Shown in pieces: positions 7,798 through 10,097 of a DNA stretch of 10,097 nt. Made by a program: the position numbers and the translations under genes. The notes under the pieces were generated by a model that searched no databases, had not been told where the DNA came from, and was given only the letters and a program-made list of their open reading frames with translations. Positions within the stretch are counted from its first letter, which is position 1; each line of letters opens with the position of its first letter. The stretch is from DTU036 sp964346475 (lineage in GTDB: Bacteria > Bacillota > Clostridia > Peptostreptococcales > Acidaminobacteraceae). Location: NCBI GenBank assembly GCA_964346475.1, contig CAYFUM010000040.1:1-10097 (forward strand), given 5' to 3'.

Positions 7798-7848
7798 ATA
7801 TTTAATGCCCTGTATTCCATGCTTTTTCTTATCTTAGTCCAAGTAAGT

Positions 7849-7885
7849 CGCAAAATAATTTGCAGCATATGCAAATTTTTTTGCT
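7849..7885 (-). promoter_or_regulatory. Upstream activating sequence: two dyads of (T)GCAAA-N4-TTTGC(A)
   Basis: On the minus strand AGCAAAAAAATTTGCA (7885-7870) and TGCAAATTATTTTGCG (7864-7849) are two dyads of the same design. Their centres are 21 bp apart, close to two turns of the helix. The outer arms (7884-7870 and 7864-7850) are also inverted repeats of each other with a single mismatch in 15 and a 5-nt spacer. The dyads are centred about 107 and 86 bp upstream of the predicted sigma-54 start, where enhancer-binding activators usually bind. From memory, RocR sites in Bacillus subtilis use similar TGCAAA-type half-sites. The first dyad overlaps the activator gene's stop codon. An RNA hairpin terminating the activator gene is possible, but no U-tract follows. 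Confidence 0.72.
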
Positions 7886-9068
7886 ATTCAATTGAATATT
7901 TCTTTAATTTATACTGCAGGTTTTGCCTACTAATACCCAACCTTCTAGCTGCTCTACTGATATTGGATTTCTCCCTGGCAAAGGCTAGAGCAATTAAGTT
8001 TCTCTCAAGATCCTCCAAGTGTTCCTTAAGAGGCCTTTCATCCTGGTGATAAAGTGGAGCTGGCTCCCTATCAAAAAAGAAACTAGGTGGCATATCGCTG
8101 AGTTCTAAAAGTTCCCCAGGTCCGGTTTTAAGACTAAGTGCCGCTTCAATTAGATGTTCAAGTTCTCTGACATTACCAGGAAAGTTGTGCTCTTTTAAAC
8201 TTGTAATTAGCTCCTTTGATAGGCCAATCACCTTACTATTATCTCCCCTATGTTTTTCCAAAAAATACTGGCCTAGAATCTCTATATCACCCAGCCTCTC
8301 ACTAAGGGTTGGTAAATATAGGGGTAGTACACTGAGCCTATAGTAGAGGTCCTTTCTCAGGCTCCCCTCCTCTATCTGTTCTAGAGGATTTCTATTAGTA
8401 GCAGCAATGATTCTAACATTTACATAAAAATCCCTTTCTCCTCCTACCTTTCTTACTGAACTCTCTTGGAGTACCCTGAGTAGCTTNNNNNNNNNNNNNN
8501 NNNNNNNNNNNNNNNNNNNNNNNNNNNNNNNNNNNNNNNNNNNNNNNNNNNNNNNNNNNNNNNNNNNNNNNNNNNNNNNNNNNNNNCATTTTTTTGCTCT
8601 GGCAATTGACTCCTCTATGGCTTTGCTGTTTCCTATTATGCTCTCAAAGGTATGGTAGTTAGGCTTAAAATCCCTTTTATTCTTCCCTCTTAGCTTGCCT
8701 ACCTCTCGGCTTAGCTGGGCCAAATTGGATAGATCCTCACTGATTTCTATAGCTCCTACCACCCTACCCTTATCAAAAATTGGATAGCTGGTATTCATAG
8801 CAGATATTTTCTCTCCCTTGACATTGGTATAGTCCTGGAGATTTAGGACTTGCTTGCTCCCTGTTTTCATGGCCTGGGTTAGGGTTGAAGACTCTTCGGT
8901 GAGATGGGGAAAGAGGTCTCTAATATTTTTTCCCAGTACCTCTTCGGGTTTAAGACCCTCAATCCTGGACATGGCCCTGTTATAGATTATGCTAGAACCC
9001 TTGGAGTCCACAACATGGACTCCCTCTTTCATATGTTCAAGTAGTAAGTTAAGTATGATTTCAGTCAT
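7884..9068 (-). CDS. RocR-like sigma-54-dependent activator (PAS, AAA+, Fis-type HTH), interrupted by assembly gap
   Basis: An N-terminal PAS domain (residues about 5-110) has GVHVVDSKGSSIIYNRAM and the SYPIFDKGRVVGAIEIS ending typical of RocR-type sensors. The sigma-54 AAA+ domain starts at TFESIIGNS. After the gap come KLLRVLQE, the sensor I segment VRIIAATNRN, the arginine-finger region LYYRLSVLPLYLPTLSER and FPGNVRELEHLIE. The C-terminus is a Fis-type helix-turn-helix, NISRAARRLGISRQNLQYKL. Walker A, the GAFTGA loop and Walker B all fall in the 100-N gap, so their presence cannot be verified. The frame extends 9 codons upstream to 9095, but ATG 9068 has AGGGGG (9073-9078) just before it and is preferred. 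B. subtilis RocR activates arginine/ornithine catabolism with sigma-L; here the likely target is the ord operon, and ornithine is a plausible inducer (inferred). Confidence 0.88.
   Translation of the reverse strand: MTEIILNLLLEHMKEGVHVVDSKGSSIIYNRAMSRIEGLKPEEVLGKNIRDLFPHLTEESSTLTQAMKTGSKQVLNLQDYTNVKGEKISAMNTSYPIFDKGRVVGAIEISEDLSNLAQLSREVGKLRGKNKRDFKPNYHTFESIIGNSKAIEESIARAKKXXXXXXXXXXXXXXXXXXXXXXXXXXXXXXXXXXKLLRVLQESSVRKVGGERDFYVNVRIIAATNRNPLEQIEEGSLRKDLYYRLSVLPLYLPTLSERLGDIEILGQYFLEKHRGDNSKVIGLSKELITSLKEHNFPGNVRELEHLIEAALSLKTGPGELLELSDMPPSFFFDREPAPLYHQDERPLKEHLEDLERNLIALAFAREKSNISRAARRLGISRQNLQYKLKKYSIE
8487..8586. other. Assembly gap of exactly 100 N inside the activator gene
   Basis: The run is 100 unknown bases, the conventional size for a gap of unknown length. 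In this protein family about 93 residues (roughly 280 bases) normally separate the flanking segments (IARAKK and KLLRVLQ), whereas 100 bases encode only 33. The true gap is therefore probably near 280 bases, and the in-frame reading through the Ns carries no evidence of continuity. Confidence 0.9.
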
Positions 9069-9083
9069 CTTGCCCCCTAGTCT

Positions 9084-9112
9084 ATTATACACCATTGCTA
9101 TAGAGATGCATA
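9084..9112 (-). promoter_or_regulatory. Possible sigma-A promoter of the activator gene
   Basis: On the minus strand a perfect TATAAT (9089-9084) follows a weak TATGCA (9112-9107) at 17-nt spacing. The start point would fall near 9077, leaving a leader of only about 9-10 nt that begins at or within the Shine-Dalgarno sequence. This promoter is compatible only with the shorter ATG 9068 start. Confidence 0.4.
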
Positions 9113-9124
9113 ATATTTTGCGTC

Positions 9125-9153
9125 TTCATAATCTAATTATTTTTAGCTATAAT
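9125..9153 (+). promoter_or_regulatory. Sigma-A promoter of the first YczE-like gene
   Basis: TTCATA (9125-9130, 4 of 6 matches to TTGACA) and a perfect TATAAT (9148-9153) are separated by 17 nt. The predicted start is near 9160. GGAGG at 9162-9166 then lies 7 nt before ATG 9174. It is divergent from the activator's promoter, from which it is about 13 bp away at the nearest boxes. Confidence 0.65.
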
Positions 9154-9173
9154 TAGTACCTGGAGGCTTACCT

Positions 9174-9797
9174 ATGAAGGGGATAACTTTAAAGGAATTC
9201 ATAAAACTTAATTTTGGCCTGCTTTTATATGGCCTCAGTATGGTCTTTGCCTACCAGGCAAATATTGGCTATGCTCCCTGGGATGTTTTCCATGTTGGAT
9301 TTTCAAAAATAACAGGACTTAGCGTTGGCCAGGCTAGCATCCTCGTAGGATTTTTTATCCTTATTTTTATTGCCATAAATCAGGTCCCTATTGGCCTGGG
9401 CACTATTTTAAACATGCTAGTAATCGGGCTATACTTTGATCTTATAATGCTCTGGGGCCTGGTCCCCTTATCGATAGGTCTAATTCACAGTCTTATCTAC
9501 GCCCTCATATCCATGGTCCTAGCTTCCTTTGCCATTTATTTTTACGTCTCCACAGCCTATGGGGCAGGACCTAGAGATAGTCTCTTCTTTTTTATAAGTA
9601 AAAACTACAAGCTCTCTCTTGGTTTAAGTAGGATTTTGATAGAGTCTATTGTCGTCCTTTTAGGCTTTATCATGGGAGGAAAGGTAGGCCTGGGCACTCT
9701 TATCTTTGCCTTCTTGACTGGCCATGTAATGAACTTGATCTTTAAAATCTTAAATTTTCTTCCAGCGACAATAGTCCATCGGACTTTTAAAAGCTAG
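9174..9797 (+). CDS. YczE/YyaS-like integral membrane protein
   Basis: A 207-residue hydrophobic protein with about five or six membrane segments (roughly residues 12-30, 54-72, 74-97, 99-127, 151-168 and 172-195). Family-like motifs are YAPWDVFHVGFS (33-44), GLGTILNMLVIGLYFD (74-89) and YGAGPRDSL (129-137), and they place it with the YczE/YyaS branch of the YitT-like membrane proteins. The biochemical function of this group is not established; B. subtilis YczE has been linked to lipopeptide production. The start has GGAGG 7 nt upstream. It is divergent from the ornithine activator and is followed 85 nt later by a paralogue. A transport or export role connected to ornithine is conceivable, but nothing in the sequence shows it. 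Confidence 0.85.
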   Translation: MKGITLKEFIKLNFGLLLYGLSMVFAYQANIGYAPWDVFHVGFSKITGLSVGQASILVGFFILIFIAINQVPIGLGTILNMLVIGLYFDLIMLWGLVPLSIGLIHSLIYALISMVLASFAIYFYVSTAYGAGPRDSLFFFISKNYKLSLGLSRILIESIVVLLGFIMGGKVGLGTLIFAFLTGHVMNLIFKILNFLPATIVHRTFKS

Positions 9798-9821
9798 GCT
9801 GGAGAGTATATAGAATTTTCC

Positions 9822-9850
9822 TTGTAAAAATATATGCTAAACTAAATAAT
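9822..9850 (+). promoter_or_regulatory. Possible promoter between the two YczE-like genes
   Basis: TTGTAA (9822-9827, 4 of 6) and AATAAT (9845-9850, 5 of 6) have 17-nt spacing, which would start transcription near 9857, just before the second paralogue. The region is AT-rich, so a chance match is possible. Confidence 0.35.
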
Positions 9851-9853
9851 GAA

Positions 9854-9878
9854 CCTACTCATCAAATCAAGAAGTAGG
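9854..9878 (+). other. Inverted repeat covering the ribosome-binding site of the second YczE-like gene
   Basis: CCTACT (9854-9859) and AGTAGG (9873-9878) are perfect 6-bp arms around a 13-nt loop. The right arm contains the AGG that would serve as Shine-Dalgarno for the TTG start at 9883. The stem could mask translation in read-through mRNA, or act as a weak terminator, since TATTTT follows. Neither is proven. Confidence 0.35.
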
Positions 9879-9882
9879 TATT

Positions 9883-10097
9883 TTGAAAAACAATCTTACT
9901 TACTTTTTAAAACTCAACCTGGGTTTACTACTCTACGCTTTAGGAATGGTAGTTGGTTATGAGGCCCAGGTAGGCTACGCACCCTGGGAGGTCTTTCATG
10001 TAGGCCTTGCCAAAGTCCTATCTCTAAGCATTGGCCAGGCCAACATAATAGTAGGTCTTATTATCCTAGCCTTTCTGGCCTATAAAAAAGAGGCTAT
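9883..10097 (+). CDS. Second YczE/YyaS-like membrane protein, tandem paralogue (3' end outside window)
   Basis: From TTG 9883 the frame is open for 71 codons to the right edge. Residues from about 5 to 66 match the upstream protein at 38 of 62 positions by hand alignment, including LKLNLGLLLY, GYAPWEVFHVGLAK and SIGQANIIVG. No in-frame ATG exists before the upstream TGA at 9850-9852. The TTG start also gives an N-terminus that lines up with the first copy within one residue, so TTG is chosen despite a weak AGG 4 nt upstream. Two membrane segments are visible before the cut. The protein is presumably about 200 residues in full; its function is unknown, as for the first copy. Confidence 0.8.
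   Translation, partial: MKNNLTYFLKLNLGLLLYALGMVVGYEAQVGYAPWEVFHVGLAKVLSLSIGQANIIVGLIILAFLAYKKEA

Noticed and set aside
7686..7874. Minus-strand open frame of 62 codons between the activator and ord
   Set aside because: It spans the sigma-54 promoter and runs into ord in another frame; there is no Shine-Dalgarno and no protein-like composition.
1..10097. CRISPR arrays, tRNA/rRNA genes, insertion sequences, riboswitches
   Set aside because: No spaced repeat arrays, cloverleaf genes, transposase fragments or terminal repeats were seen. The ord leader is too short (about 24 nt) for a cobalamin or amino-acid riboswitch.

Overview
The window carries a complete-looking operon for anaerobic oxidative ornithine degradation, and all of its genes lie on the minus strand. 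The organism is most likely a low-to-mid GC anaerobic Gram-positive bacterium (Clostridia/Tissierellia-type amino-acid fermenter). This is inferred from three things: the pathway is known from Stickland-type clostridia such as Clostridium (Acetoanaerobium) sticklandii, the ribosome-binding sites are strong AGGAGG/GGAGG types, and AGG, CTA and ATA codons are used heavily. I cannot name a species.

Layout in the direction of minus-strand transcription (high to low coordinates): a RocR-like sigma-54 activator (7884-9068, interrupted by a 100-N assembly gap); a 136-bp control region with two activator-type dyads and a near-consensus -24/-12 promoter; then ord (2,4-diaminopentanoate dehydrogenase), ortA and ortB (2-amino-4-oxopentanoate thiolase), oraS and oraE (D-ornithine 4,5-aminomutase), and a GlmL/MutL-related protein. 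The gene junctions are -1 to +8 nt apart or overlap by 4-11 nt, and the unit ends in a rho-independent terminator at 1003-1036. Beyond the terminator a separate M20-family amidohydrolase gene runs off the left edge.

Divergent from the activator, on the plus strand, are two tandem genes for YczE/YyaS-like integral membrane proteins. The first is complete (9174-9797). The second (9883 to the right edge) is cut by the window and appears to start with TTG.

How the genes work together: OraS/OraE convert D-ornithine to 2,4-diaminopentanoate using adenosylcobalamin and PLP, and the GlmL-related ATPase probably maintains that B12 enzyme. Ord deaminates the product oxidatively, giving NAD(P)H and ammonia, and OrtA/OrtB split 2-amino-4-oxopentanoate with CoA into acetyl-CoA and D-alanine. 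The ornithine racemase needed to make D-ornithine from L-ornithine, and any ornithine transporter, are not seen here. The enzymes are a known system. The most informative part is the control region, where the activator family, the paired dyads and the sigma-54 promoter fit together as one regulatory circuit.
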